Shown here in pieces: positions 10,941 through 23,161 of a stretch of 64,000 nt of DNA. Position numbers and translations under genes: made by a program. Below the pieces are notes generated by a model. It made no database searches and was not told the DNA's origin. It saw only the letters and a list, made by a program, of their open reading frames with translations. Source of the stretch: Cliona cf. orientalis (taxonomy: Eukaryota; Porifera; Demospongiae; Clionaida; Clionaidae); the NCBI GenBank assembly GCA_963930775.1, contig OZ005689.1, positions 15,314,923-15,378,922 on the forward strand, in the 5' to 3' direction. Each line of letters opens with the position of its first letter. Within the stretch, counting starts at the first letter, position 1.

Positions 10941-11869
10941 CAGGATGTTGCCATTGTTACACAACTGAGATAAGCAATCTTGTCACCAACAAAGAATTTT
11001 TGCCACCTCATGATTTTCTTGCTTTGGCAAGAAAGGCAAGTAGTTGGAGTGCTGCTGATAAAACAAGAGTGAAGAACATTGAAATGGCAATGCAGAAAGT
11101 ACCCGAAAGTTTAAGATCAACTTCCTTTGGGAAATATTTCCCCTCCTTCATAGCAGCTGTATGTAACCCAGATGGGTTCAATTTTTATGAGAGAACCCAC
11201 AATTCTAATGGAAAGTGGATAATGGCTAATTTGATAAAAGCCTCCCTAGGCAAGTGCACCGAAATTAGCAATATGTATCCAGAGATTCTGGTGTGTGAAC
11301 ATGAGCAGTGCTATTTTCGAGTACACAGCACTACCCATTCAAGAGGACAACCCCATTCTGACCCTACAAGATATCAGTACATGAGTGATGTAGTTGTCAT
11401 GTCCTTTCGGACTGATGACAAAGACTCTGCGGTGGAATGGATGAGGCGAGATTCTCCACGGACACCAAAATGCATTATAGCAGATGTGGAGAGGAGTTCT
11501 CTGAAGGTTGTAATTGACGAAAAGATAACCAAAATGAAATCTGCATTAAAAGCATATAGTACAGAAGGGAGAGATGTGCTTGGGTTGGTGTTGGGGGGGA
11601 ATCTCGAACTTCAAGCAGTACAGTACAAAAATGGTGATTGTGACTATTATGGTCCGCTACATGGAAAGGACCTGTCGGAGGCTTCGGACATCGCTGCAGT
11701 GCTGCAGAATCTCAATGTATACCTACATAGCTCTTGCCAGACTATGGACACTGAAAGTAGGTCAAGTTTCCCAATAGTGAGATCAAGGTCATCATCCGTA
11801 GCATCCTTTTCAGAGACGTCAATTCCCTCTTCTGTGTCCTCCCATTATAACTTGAGACCTCGTGTATGA
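10941..11869 (+). CDS. Uncharacterised protein, probable last exon (about 308 aa)
   Basis: An open frame without stops runs from an acceptor-like TTTTTATCAG at about 10931-10940 to TGA at 11867-11869. The frame stays open upstream to 10670, but that part is MITE sequence and is probably intron. The product has LPPHDFLALARKASSW and PESLRSTSFGKYFPSFIAAV near its start, a cysteine/histidine patch (CEHEQCYFRVHSTTHSRG) near the middle and a serine-rich tail ending HYNLRPRV. I do not recognise the family. The YNLRPR ending resembles C-termini of some retroelement polyproteins, so a selfish origin is possible. No partner gene is apparent. Length and lack of stops support real coding; function is unknown. 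Confidence 0.5.
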
Positions 11870-12148
11870 TATTCCACAATGTGTACATATGTATAAGTGC
11901 ATTATTCGTAATTACATTTACCTCATACCTGGATGACATTGCAATATCAAATTTTTCATGGTCACAAAGGTTACCAAGTAGGGGGTAGTGGCATACTGAA
12001 ATTTTTCTACTTCTTGCGGTGAAAAACATGAACAATTTTGACTTGTACAAACACTAAGACTACATACAACTAATTCAGTTATAGTGGTGCAACATCCTCA
12101 CAACCATATGATTATACATGCATGTAAGTGTTTCATCTCACCCGTCTA
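11870..12148. other. No gene seen
   Basis: Non-coding spacer between the plus-strand exon and the minus-strand exon; it would be the 3' flank of the first and an intron of the second. Confidence 0.4.
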
Positions 12149-12356
12149 GCGAGGCAGAGTATCCTCAGCCCGAGCCTGGTGTACATATCAAGGTGATCCT
12201 GAGTGAGCCTCTTCACGAAAGCCTCGTGTTGTCTCTGCTCAATGCTCATTGGCTTTTCTCGTTCTACACCATCCGAGGGCGGTGAGAGTGGGTTAGAGGC
12301 AGCGGGGGACACAGGGGTAGTGGTGGAGTGAGACGAGCTCCAGTGGAGTCTTTTAT
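12149..12356 (-). CDS. Possible internal exon of a P-type ATPase (flippase-like N domain)
   Basis: On the minus strand an acceptor (TTTTATTATAAAAG) precedes an open stretch that ends CGG before GTGAGATG, a good donor. The peptide starts with a serine/threonine/proline-rich insert and ends DHLDMYTRLGLRILCLARR. The pattern of a helix followed by GLR-L-C-A-R is what the end of the nucleotide-binding domain looks like in P4-type phospholipid-transporting ATPases (ATP10-like proteins). That rests on one short motif, so the call is tentative. Neighbouring exons were not found. If correct, the protein would move phospholipids across membranes. Confidence 0.3.
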
Positions 12357-13590
12357 AATAAAACACCAGTTGCAATACCTGCAGTGAAATAGTGGGAACC
12401 ACCGACAGAACACGAGTTCTGTTTCGCTGTTATTGCAGCTCTTCAGGGTGGTGTACCCGAAATTTAAGTATCAAAATTAAGCATAATACCAGTAACATAG
12501 CAGGGACAACTTGACGAAGGGATGGAGTGCATTAAATTCTTATAATAAACCTGTTGTAGGAAAAGTGTACCAGTTCCTATGTGTGCTTGATTTTGTGCTG
12601 TGGATCATTTTTGCACCAAAGCATACCAAATTTTAATTACAACTATCAGGAGTATACTACTATATTCCAGAAAATCATTAGCAGGGACCATTGGGTGGCT
12701 AAGTGCTCTCTCTCTCTCTCACTCTCAGCATATTAATTCTAGTTGAAGGGATAAGATCTGGAACTGCTCTGCTGTTTAGTGATACACTGTCAGAAATAGT
12801 AGTACAATGTCGTATGAAACACTTTTACCATATCGATTCCCTAGTAGCTGCATAGTTGCAGTGGTGCATGTGTGAAAAAGTTGTCAATATTGCCAGCAGT
12901 TAATGTCCCTCTGACCTGTGGCTGCATGTATGCATGGGCAAAATATTTGGGGCACAAGTACTGTGTGTGTGTGTGAGAGAGAGAGAAAGAGAGAGACAGA
13001 CAGAGAGAGAGAGTACGTAATTACAAGCAACACTCAAAACTACTGGAGCACTTTGCGCCCATTATTCCATTATTATGATCCTAGGCTCTTAGGATATACA
13101 TTGAGGTGATACACTTTTTTAAAGACTATGTTAGGCATACACTTCCTGTTCCATGTATGCTTCATCGTGGGCTAAATGCTAGTTATGATATTATGGGCCC
13201 CGGCCTGGACGACGAGGACATGTTCTCCTACCCTGCAGGCTATCTGCATCAAACAGTCATTCAACTGAAATGCAACTGACACATATTAGAAACTGAGTTG
13301 ATGCAGTAGAAACAGCCAGAAATAGCCAGAAACAGCCATACGATCATACTGAAAATTCACCTGTATATGTAATATTAGTGCATACATTAAAAAAATAGTA
13401 TACTGAAGGACTCACACTAGCTACAGTGCTGGCTTGGTTCATGTGACTACGGTTACTCAGAGTACAAACTGAAAAACTATACAGGCACAAAAAAAATGAT
13501 CGTAGGCATTAAGTGCCGGTGCAGTACCTCATAACTACCATAGAAAAGGACCACAATTAAAGCAGCGACACACATAAATACACGACACAC
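12357..13590. other. No gene seen; short microsatellites
   Basis: Contains short (CT)n at 12709-12725 and (GT)n(GA)n at 12962-13010. No supported exon. Confidence 0.4.
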
Positions 13591-13599
13591 CCACAGACA

Positions 13600-13700
13600 T
13601 GTCTGCGATGAGCACGAGTGGGAGAATGGTAGGTGTGACTTTCACCAACTTCGAGTATGCACGTTTAGCTTTACCTGCTTGGAAAGTGGTTTTCTGCAAT
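13600..13700 (+). pseudogene. Scrap of a MULE-like transposase
   Basis: In one plus-strand frame the peptide DEHEWENGRCDFHQLRVC can be read. It closely matches DQHDWGFGRCDFHQLRVC of the transposase relic at 58318-59949 (minus). The similarity stops soon after and a TGA follows, so this is a short decayed fragment of the same transposon family on the opposite strand. Confidence 0.6.
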
Positions 13701-14339
13701 GAGTAGCACATAATTCTACCGCATGGTTGACCACACGCACCCAATTCTCCATTAGATACCTCCATACCAAACTCCCCTAGATGCCCTGTGCTTTACTGAA
13801 GCACCAATACATTGTTTCCTCCCCTAACAAAGATCCTGTATGAAACCGTGGTGTTGAGTCAAACAGGCGGGAATGAAGAAAGAATGCAAGGGTAATAGTA
13901 ACTAGTTTATGATGACCCAGTTAATCCGCTATATATAATGGTTTAAAAGATGATGAACGTAATCTAAATGGTATCACCATTATGAGAGAACTCAAAGTAC
14001 AATCTGGGGACTTGTCTTTGAAAAAAATACATGCGTACAAATAGTAACATGCAACAGGGCAAAACATGCACGTTGCAACTACCAGTACACTATATATACA
14101 TATACATTGATGTAGTAGCATGTGCTGGACCAGAGGTACATGTACTCCACACCAACAGATTTGAACTACATACATGTACGTATACCTCTGGTTTCGGCCA
14201 ATGCCAGGCCTCATCAGCAGCACTGGCTACAGAGAGAAAAAGAGAGAGAGAGAGAGGGGGGGGGTCGCCTACACTTTCTATAAAGCCTTACAGCTTCACA
14301 GACAAAAACATTCCTCTCTCTCCCTCAAAAGAGGCAGAG
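13701..14339. other. No gene seen
   Basis: Non-coding sequence ending in (GA)n and poly-G near 14234-14264. Confidence 0.4.
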
Positions 14340-14799
14340 ATGGTGTGCATCCTTTAGCACCCTCCTCTTCAAGGACATATTTTTGATGGAAGTACTGATA
14401 CCAGCAAAAGACACAAAATTCACACACACACACAAACTCTTTCTCCCCCCCCCCCCCCCCCCCCCCCCACTCTCTCTCTCTCTCTCTCATACACACACAC
14501 ACACACACGCACGCACGCACACACACACACACCCCTACCTGTTTCTGTCTGGATGACCATAGCTACATAGCTTATAGTGAAACCTAGAAAATGTGTGTAT
14601 TTGGTGAGAGAGAGAGAGAGTTGAGAGTGAGAATGTATTCCATATGTCTGCGTAGGTTGTAATGTGAACAGCTGGGAGGGCCTGGATTTCTCTGGCTTAG
14701 CACCCTCCTCTTCAAGGACATTATTGACGGAAGTACTGATACCAGCAAATGACACAAAATTTACACAAACTCTTTTTCTCCCCCCCCCCCCCCCCCCCC

Positions 14800-14858
<59 letters not shown>

Positions 14859-15030
14859 ACCTGTTTCTGTCTGGATGACCATAGCTACATAGCCTATAGT
14901 GAAACCTAGAAAATGTGTGTATTTTGGTGAGAGAGAGTTGAGAGTGAGAATGTATTCCATATGTCTGCGTAGGTTGTAATGTGAACAGATAGGAGGATCT
15001 GGATTTCTCTGGCTTAGCACCCTCCTCTTA
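14340..15030 (-). repeat. Tandem repeat S (~355-bp unit), two units in minus orientation
   Basis: Each unit contains, in minus orientation, CTATGGTCATCCAGACAGAA, a (TG)n-(GA)n-(G)n block, TTGCTGGTATCAGTACTTCC and GAAGAGGAGGGTGCTAAGCC. Two head-to-tail units are present here; the same unit occurs in plus orientation at 17369-18333 and 18904-24460. The unit is a compound-microsatellite satellite-like repeat. Open frames in it come from the CT/CA/C runs. Confidence 0.85.
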
Positions 15031-15112
15031 TGGCACTAGGCTTGCATGAATTACTCTGCAGACACGGTACGTGGTACGTAGATCAAATTGATCTATCAAC
15101 CACACCTATAGC

Positions 15113-15369
15113 CAGGGTTTCATCCAGTGACAAAAATTTGGGGTGGAAGCATGATAAGGAGTGGGTGTGTTTCTTGGGACATATTTTAGGAGAATTTATC
15201 TAATTCTTCCATATTGTTTCAAATGCTAGTGATGGTGATTTACTGTGATAATATTATGATGCTTAATTTAATTAAAGTCAAATTTTTAAGGGGGGGGGGG
15301 GAAGTGAGGGACTTTGGAGGGGAAGCTTCCCCCCTGGGCCCCCCTCCTCCCCAATTGGATGAAACCCTG
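15113..15369. mobile_element. CAGGGTTTCATCCAG element, second copy
   Basis: CAGGGTTTCATCCAG at the left and a slightly diverged ATTGGATGAAACCCTG at the right. The interior ends in G-rich then C-rich tracts. Related to the nested element at 7524-7825. Confidence 0.7.
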
Positions 15370-15489
15370 CTAGCAAACAGTTCTACCTCATCATTAAAGA
15401 GGCTGGGCTTCCCTCCTTACTTGCCCATCTCTCTCTCACTCTCTGGTAATTTGCAATAGCACAGAAAAGCTGTTAGCTAGTTAAAAATA

Positions 15490-15687
15490 ATGTATAGCCG
15501 GAAATTCGGTGGTTTGGCGGTCTATAGTACAACCACCAAATTAAAATCTGCCAAAATTTCCTACTCGCATATAGGTGTGGCTATCCTGTACCGAACCGCC
15601 AAATTTAAATCCGACAATATTCTCAAAATAGTGATTTTGGGCCCAATCGCCAAATTTAATTCCCGCCAATATTTCCGGCTATACGGT
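15490..15687. mobile_element. CCGTATAGC MITE, uninterrupted copy
   Basis: About 198 bp, bounded by TGTATAGCCGGAAA and TTTCCGGCTATACGGTA. It provides the empty-site reference for the nested insertion at 9652-10751. Confidence 0.75.
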
Positions 15688-15944
15688 AATAATTATTCAG
15701 ATGCCTGTAAACACCTGCCCTCGCTGGATATATATACAATACTCTACTTGTTTACTCAAAAAGGCTAAGTTTAATTATCTCATAAACAACACCATAATTA
15801 CCCCACATATAACCACAGAAAGTAAACTGCTGCTGGAGATACGTACATATAGACTGCATGCATATAAAGCAGAAAGCAGTGGGACCACAGCACGTAGTGA
15901 CACACGCACACACACACATGCACACATGAATGCATCCACACATA

Positions 15945-16017
15945 ATAGTTATCTGCCAGTAATTGGGGTGCATGAGATGCATGGTCGAATGCACCCCAAT
16001 TACTGGCAGATAACTAT
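15945..16017. repeat. Perfect 29-bp inverted repeat with 15-nt loop
   Basis: The arm 15945-15973 (starting ATAGTTATCTGCC) is exactly complementary to 15989-16017. It is followed by a second looser inverted repeat (TTTGTTGGTAGTTG at about 16019-16033 with its complement at about 16108-16123). Confidence 0.85.
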
Positions 16018-16123
16018 ATTTTGTTGGTAGTTGGATCTCTGTTCATCATTGGGTTACTTTATGATGACCCAACCCCTTCCCATAGCCGGCAAATTGCCTA
16101 TAAACACTTTGCAACTACCAACA

Positions 16124-16793
16124 AATGTACGTACATGCATGTTTGTGGAAATGAGAGAGAAGATATATACATCCTAGTGGTGCACATTGCAGTTCTCTGC
16201 ACTGCTTCTACCTAGCATAGTTACCACACCCACCTACCCCTCTCCACCTTTTAGACACCTCCACAGTGTACAAGATTGGGTGCTTGTTCTATGAGTTTGT
16301 ATAGAAACTTGGAATAGATTACTAGCACTATTAATAGCTGAAATGGATTTTTAAATTACGTACGTCTCCTAGCTCAGAATGGGTCGAAAGTAGTGAAAGA
16401 ATTTTGATTCACACCTTAGAATTTAAAGTAAGAGCAGAAATGGAGCTGGAGGAGGAGTGGGGCCACACTGTGCGTAGTGACACATACAGACACACGAACA
16501 CACACATGGAGACATACACACCACACACACATGTACAAGAGAGAGAGAAAAAAATTATGAAAATGAGAGAAGATGCATCGATCCTAGTGGTGCATATTTA
16601 CTTTACCTGCTTTGCAATGGGGTACAGGCTCTATAGATTTGTATATAAAACTGCGTGGAAACTTGAAAGAGATGGAGAGAGATAATTGTCCTGGAAATGG
16701 ACATCTTCTAGAGAGAGAAAGAGAGCATAATCTCTGTTGACCCATGACCTCTTCTCATTAGATCTACCCAGACAGAAGAGGTGTTGATATGAG
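16124..16793. other. No gene seen; duplicated GA/CA-rich sequence
   Basis: The block with GAAGAT..ATCCTAGTGGTGCA occurs twice, at about 16150-16190 and 16565-16600, showing a local duplication. No coding support. Confidence 0.45.
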
Positions 16794-17550
16794 ATTGCAG
16801 TGTGTGTGTGAATATGTGAATGTGCACAGAAACCTTATGTAGTGCCTAATAAGGTGCACATCTACCCAGACAGAAGAGGTGTTGATATGTGAATGTGCAC
16901 AGAAGGTGAGAGACCTTATACCTATCATCAGATTGGGCAAAAAAGAGAAAAAAGAACTGGCTTTAGTATGCTTCATGGGTCAAGAGGGCTACAGCCTATT
17001 TGATTATGTGCTCATATGCACAACTGGCATAGTATAAGTTAGTAAGCAAATATTATGTCTTCTGCTGTGCTATTGCTTTGCCCTCAGGTTGATGCAGATG
17101 AGATGCACAGGTATGTGCTCTAGATGTGCATGTGAGAGAGAGATCAAAGGTAGACATCCTTCGAACTGGAGCACATACCCTGTGCACTGCACCAGCATCC
17201 CCAAAAGCTGTAGTAGTGAATGTCAATAGGAGTAGCAGTAGCAAACAGTACTTCTGCATCCATAATTGAGGCCAGCCTGAGCATGCCCCACATAATACAG
17301 TGATGCAGGGCAATCATGTACACATTGTGGTGGTACAACAGTCACATTCCACAGTGGCACTGTGTAGTAGTGTGCAGGGGCGTGTCCAGAGAAATCCAGA
17401 TCCTCGATCTTAGCTGTTCACATCACAACCTATGCAGACAAATGGAATACATTCTCACTCTCACCTCTCTCTTTCTCTCACCAAATACACACATTTTCTA
17501 GGTTTCACTATAAGCCATGTAGCTATGGTCATCCAGACAGAAACAGGTAG

Positions 17551-17636
<86 letters not shown>

Positions 17637-18265
17637 GAGACAGAGAGAGAGAAGGGGGGGGGGGGAGAAAGAATTTGTGTGTGTGTGAATTTTGTGTCAT
17701 TTGCTGGTATCAGTACTTCCGTCAAAAATATGTCCTTGAAGAGGAGGGTGCTAAGCCAGAGAAATCCAGGCCCTCCCAGCTGTTCACATTACAACCTACG
17801 CAGACATATGGAATACATTCTCACTCTCATCTCTCTCTCTCTCTCACCAAATACACACATTTTCTAGGTTTCACTATAAGCTATGTAGCTATGGTCATCC
17901 AGACAGAAACAGGTAGGGGTGTGTGTGTGTGTGTGTCTGTGTGTGTGTGCGTGTGTGTGCGTGCGTGTGTGTATGTGAGAGAGAGAGAGAGAGAATGGGG
18001 GGGGGGGGGGGGGGGGAGAGAAAAAGAATTTGTGTGAATTTTGTGTCATTTGCTGGTATCAGTACTTCCGTCAAAAATATGTCCTTGAAGAGGAGGGTGC
18101 TAAGCCAGAGAAATCCAGATCCTCCTAGCTGTTCACATTACAACCTACGCAGACATATGGAATACATTCTCACTCTCACCTCTCTCTCTCTCTCACCAAA
18201 TACACACATTTTCTAGGTTTCACTATAAGCCATGTAGCTATGGTCATCCAGACAGAAACAGGTAG

Positions 18266-18311
<46 letters not shown>

Positions 18312-18333
18312 ATGGGGGGGGGGGGGGGGGGGA
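16794..18333 (+). repeat. Segmental duplication, copy 1
   Basis: The segment from GATTGCAGTGTGTG is repeated from 18334, offset about 1.53 kb, with few differences over roughly 600 bp (16794-17400 versus 18334-18930). The copy includes CTTTGCCCTCAGGTTGATGC and GGAGCACATACCCTGTGCAC. Three S-type repeat units (17369-18333) sit inside the first copy. A diverged inverted copy is at 27480-28010. Confidence 0.8.
17369..18333 (+). repeat. Tandem repeat S, plus-orientation units
   Basis: Two full units and one truncated unit of the ~355-bp repeat, each with a different length of (TG)n, (GA)n and poly-G. The first unit starts CAGGGGCGTGTCCAGAGAAA. Apparent proteins here are translations of the microsatellites. 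Confidence 0.85.
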
Positions 18334-18930
18334 GATTGCAGTGTGTGTGAATGTGCACAGAAACCTTATGTAGTGCCTAATAAGGTGCACATCTACCCAG
18401 ACAGAAGAGGTGTTGATATGTGAATGTGCACAGAAGGTGAGAGACCTTATGCCTATCATCAGATTGGGCAAAAAAGAGAAAAAAGAACTGGCTTTAGTAT
18501 GCTTCATGGGTCAAGAGGGCTACAGCCTATTTGACTATGTGCTCATATGCACAACTGGCATGGTATAAGTTAGCAAGCAAATATTATGTCTTCTGCTGTG
18601 CTGTTGCTTTGCCCTCAGGTTGATGCAGATGAGATGCACAGGTATGTGCTCTAGATGTGCATGTGAGAGAGAGATCAAAGGTAGACATCCTTCGAACTGG
18701 AGCACATACCCTGTGCACTGCACCAGCATCCCCAAAAGCTGTAGTAGTGAATGTCAATAGGAGTAGCAGTAGCAAACAGTACTTTTGCATCCATAATTGA
18801 GGCCAGCCTGAGCATGCCCCACATAATACAGTGATGCAGGGCAATCATGTACACATTGTGGTGGTACAAGTCACATTCCACAGTGGCACTGTGTAGTAGT
18901 GAGCAGGGGCGTGTCCAGAGAAATTCAGAT
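18334..18930 (+). repeat. Segmental duplication, copy 2
   Basis: Near-identical to 16794-17400, including the CAGGGGCGTGTCCAGAG junction with the S repeat. Confidence 0.85.
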
Positions 18931-19073
18931 CCTCTTAGCTGTTCACATTACAACCTACGCGGACATATGGAATACATTCTCACTCTCACCTCTCTCTCTC
19001 TCACCAAATACACACATTTTCTAGGTTTCACTATAAGCCATGTAGCTATGGTCATCCAGACAGAAACAGGTAG

Positions 19074-19121
<48 letters not shown>
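18904..19121 (+). repeat. Left half of an S unit, split by the Penelope-like element
   Basis: Reads from CAGGGGCGTGTCCAGAG to the (TG)n of the unit. The other half (GA run, poly-G, TTGCTGGTATCAGTACTTCC) resumes only at 24301. Confidence 0.8.
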
Positions 19122-20050
<929 letters not shown>

Positions 20051-20051
20051 A

Positions 20052-20094
20052 CCCACAGGGGTGGGGGGACGCATGGGGCCCCCACCCCTGTGGG
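20052..20094. repeat. Hairpin in the 3' untranslated end of the Penelope-like element
   Basis: CCCACAGGGGTGGGGG (20052-20067) pairs perfectly with CCCCCACCCCTGTGGG (20079-20094) across an 11-nt loop. It lies between the endonuclease stop and the (CA)n tail, where an RT-recognition structure would be expected; that role is inferred. Confidence 0.8.
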
Positions 20095-20193
20095 CTGGGG
20101 GCCCCACCCTCCCTTCCTATAGGCTTTATTTACAGTATTTGTTTTCACAATTGAATATTTTATTCGTTTGACCTATTTACAATTGGTGTGTAG

Positions 20194-20457
20194 TTATAAA
20201 ATTGTGCTCACATTAAGTCCAATAGGTTGGTAAGTTTGTAGAGTTTTTATCCAGAATTTTTCGAGTTTTCTGAGCTCATTGTGGGCACCTGGGTTAGCGT
20301 TTGTTTTATCGATTGCTTGTACTGTTAAGTTTTTGAGCGAGTGGTCAGGGAGATTAAAGTGCTTGTGGAGATAGGTTCTTCGATTGGTGAAAATACTGGT
20401 TCTGTGGTGGTTTAGGCGAACATTCAACTTCTGTGTAGTCATGCCGACATACTGTTT
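20194..20457 (-). pseudogene. GIY-YIG endonuclease domain of the Penelope-like element
   Basis: Directly after an in-frame TGA (20458-20460) the same frame continues KQYVGMTTQKLNVRL and ends with FWIKTLQTYQPIGLNVSTIL. LIYLITC..C before the stop and YVGMT after it form the two halves of a PLE-type GIY-YIG core, including its CxxC. The conserved family pattern has a glycine where the TGA stands, so a GGA to TGA change is the simplest explanation. The domain nicks target DNA to prime reverse transcription. About 87 residues follow the stop. Confidence 0.8.
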
Positions 20458-22456
20458 TCAACATTTGGTACATGTTATGAGATAAATAAGGTTCTCTGAG
20501 TTGCACGAGAAGCTATGTCTTATCGGATAAGACTGTTTGGTTTTAGTGGATTTAAAGGAGGGTTGGCATTGTAGGTGTTGGCAGGTAGCACATCTTGGGT
20601 GGCCACATTTCTTCACTAATATGCCTTTGGATTTTAATTGTGGCAGGGTACCAGCTGTAACATGATTTGAGCTTGGTGTTCCGAATGTGATGGCTAAGTC
20701 CAGTAGTTGGTCATCTGTTGGCTTTATTTGTGCTCTTACGAGTGCCTGGTTTAGTGTTTTCTGTTGTAGAGGAATGAATCGTGGGTGTGGTACATACCTT
20801 TGGACCATGGAATAATCTTGTAAAATAATCTGCTTTAGCATTTGAAACTGTGGTGGTGGGATACATTTGAATAGTGGTGGCCACGTTTTAGCTCTATCTG
20901 GTTTGGATTGTTGGAGATACTTTTGGCGATTGTCATACGATACTAAAGCAGTGGTCTTATTGACAAATTCTGGTGGATAGTTTCTGGCCTGCAGCCTTGT
21001 TTTGAAGAGGTGAACTGTTCGGATGTAGTTATCCTTTGATGTGTTTGTTCTTACATACCGTACACACTCCGTCAGTATTATTCCTTTGTGAACACTTCTT
21101 TGATGGCAGGAATCAAAGTGTAAGTACTGGTATAGATTCTGTGGTTTCTGGAATGTCCTTGTGTCTAGATGGTGGGTGCACTGGAAGTGGGGACCTTTAT
21201 AGATGGTGAGGTCTAAAAAATCTGTGCTCTCCATTGAAAAAGAGAATGTGTAGTGTAGAGATGGATGAAAATCATTGAGTGCTGTAAGGAACGTATCAAG
21301 TAGTTGTTGTGATTCAGTCCAAATGATGATAATGTCATCAATATAACGTTTCAGGAGAAGTGGGTGATACCTCTGGGTACGGAGGAATCGTCGAAGTATT
21401 ACTGACATGAAGATGTTAGCGATGGTGGGGGAGAAGGCTGCACCCATTGCTGTCCCTGTTACTTGGTGAAATATGTAGGTGGCGAATTCAAAATAGTTAT
21501 AGTTGACGTTGATGTGTAACAAGCGAATTACAAGATTGGGATCAAACAATAGAAGGTGTCGATGTGCATGTAACTCCTCATAGATGATATTGAGGCACTC
21601 TGTCTGGGGGATTGAAGGATATAGACTATCCACATCTATTGACACGAGTATGGCTGAGTCTGGAACTATCAATGTTTCTAGTGAGAGTGAGAGGGATGTT
21701 GAATTGTGTAGATAATCCGGGTACGCCTGAGCAATCGGCTGTAATAGATGGTCCAATAGCTTTGCTGTGGGGTTCAGTAGAGAATTGTTGTGTGCTACTA
21801 TGGGTCTCATTGGCGGTAGGGTGTCATACTGTTTATGTATTTTTGGAATGCCATAGAATTTGGGGACTAGTGTATGATTTGGTTTGGGTTGTAAAAACTG
21901 ATATAACTTGCTATTATAATTAGTTAATTGGGAGTGGAAGGACACAAGAGTGTTAGTCAGCTGTCTTGAGATGTTTTCTTTTGGGTATGTTTGTGCTAGT
22001 CTGTAGGTTGCTTCGTTTGTGAGTAGTTTTGAGCATTGAAGCAGATAATCGTCGGTATTCATAATAACTATTCCTAAATTCTTGTCGGCTGGTTTTATTG
22101 TTAGTTTTTGTTGGTTGTTTTTTAATGTTTTAATGGCAGCTTTGGCCTTTCTTGTTAAGTTTGGTTCTGATTTGGTAAGGAGTTCAGGGAGTTTATCATT
22201 TACATTGTTCTTAGTGAGTTCAATGTAATGGTCTAGTCTTGGTATACCTGAAAAAAATTGCATAGATGATATGGAGGTTTTTGGGAGAAATTTCATTCGT
22301 CTGTGAACAAATCCGGTTGTGGTGGTTTCTAGCGGGATTTTTTCTCCTTGTAGTGTACATCCTTTCCTTTGAGCCTTTTCATATATTATACGTAAATTTT
22401 GTGCAAAGTGATCATAATCTGAGAGTAATCTGAGTTGTGCTTCTCTGTGTGGGATT
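20458..22456 (-). pseudogene. Reverse transcriptase of the Penelope-like element
   Basis: The frame is open for more than 650 codons. Visible motifs, in order: LTIKPADKNLGIVIM, KFYGIPKIHK and MRPIVA (N-terminal fingers), SIDVDSLYPSIP (motif A with its aspartate), TGTAMGAAFSPTIANIFM (motif B), LKRYIDDIIIIW (motif C, catalytic YIDD), and a FLDLTIY block. A CGHPRCATC cysteine cluster precedes the endonuclease. These are hallmarks of Penelope-like RT, which is related to telomerase. The frame is joined upstream to the N-terminal part by a single-base frameshift near 22457-22461 (GGATTCTGGGGTGGG on the plus strand) and closed downstream by TGA at 20458-20460. The catalytic residues look intact. 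Confidence 0.9.
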
Positions 22457-23161
22457 CTGGGGTGGGTACAAATGAAAGTCCTTTAGATAAAAGTTCTAGT
22501 TCAGTCTGTGTGAGGGTTATGCTACTTAGATTGTGGACACTTAGGGTGGTTGGGGTGGGTTGGGGGGGCTTTGGAATAAAAAATGATCTTGTTTGGGGAA
22601 TTTAATTGCTTTGGGATGCCTCTTATTGCTTTTTCGTTTGCGGTTGTTTTGGGAGTGTGATGAGACTGAGGCTTGCGTTGAGGGATTGGTGCTAGCTTCG
22701 TCAACTGCAATTGGTGGGCTTGTGTATCCCGGTGGTAGTACTTTCTTAAGTTCATCTGGAACTTCTCTGATAATTTGATTTTCTGTGATGAAATTATCAT
22801 AGAGTCTGGCAATGTGTTCAGGGGTCTCACCACAGCTGCCAAGGTACTGGTCTATTTGTATCAGGATGTTGGCTAGGCGAGCTTTTCTAACTTCTAAGGC
22901 GATGTTGTTATTTGTCATCACTCTCTCCAGGTGCTTGAAAAATAAAGCTCTGTAATCTTTGTTGAAATCTTCGGTGAGGGATGTAATAGGGTTTACTGAT
23001 GTGAGCACTTTTGGTTGGTACATCTTTGGGATACTTTTGTGTAGCATCATACTTTGTTGTTGTTTGAGGGCGTGTTCGAGTTTGTTGACTTGGGTGAGAT
23101 GGGTTTTATACTCTTGTGATAGGGTACGCAACACGTGTTCGGACTTTTCTGGCATTGTCAT
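22457..23161 (-). pseudogene. N-terminal part of the Penelope-like polyprotein
   Basis: The ATG at 23161 opens 206 codons: a predicted coiled region (SEHVLRTLSQEYKTHLTQVN), then a helical segment, then a basic linker (NNRKRKSNKRHPK) and a proline-rich end that stops at TAA 22541-22543. A shifted frame continues LSVHNLSSITLTQTELELL to about 22460, where a second shift enters the RT frame. The first shift falls in a run of seven C, so loss of one base there is likely. The N-terminal region of PLEs is often poorly conserved and may bind nucleic acid. The start choice is the first ATG after an acceptor-like TGCTTTCCTACAG in the leader. Confidence 0.7.

Noticed and set aside
14160-18360. Numerous short frames with SLSLSL or ERERER
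   Set aside because: Microsatellite parts of the S repeat; same frames recur with every unit.
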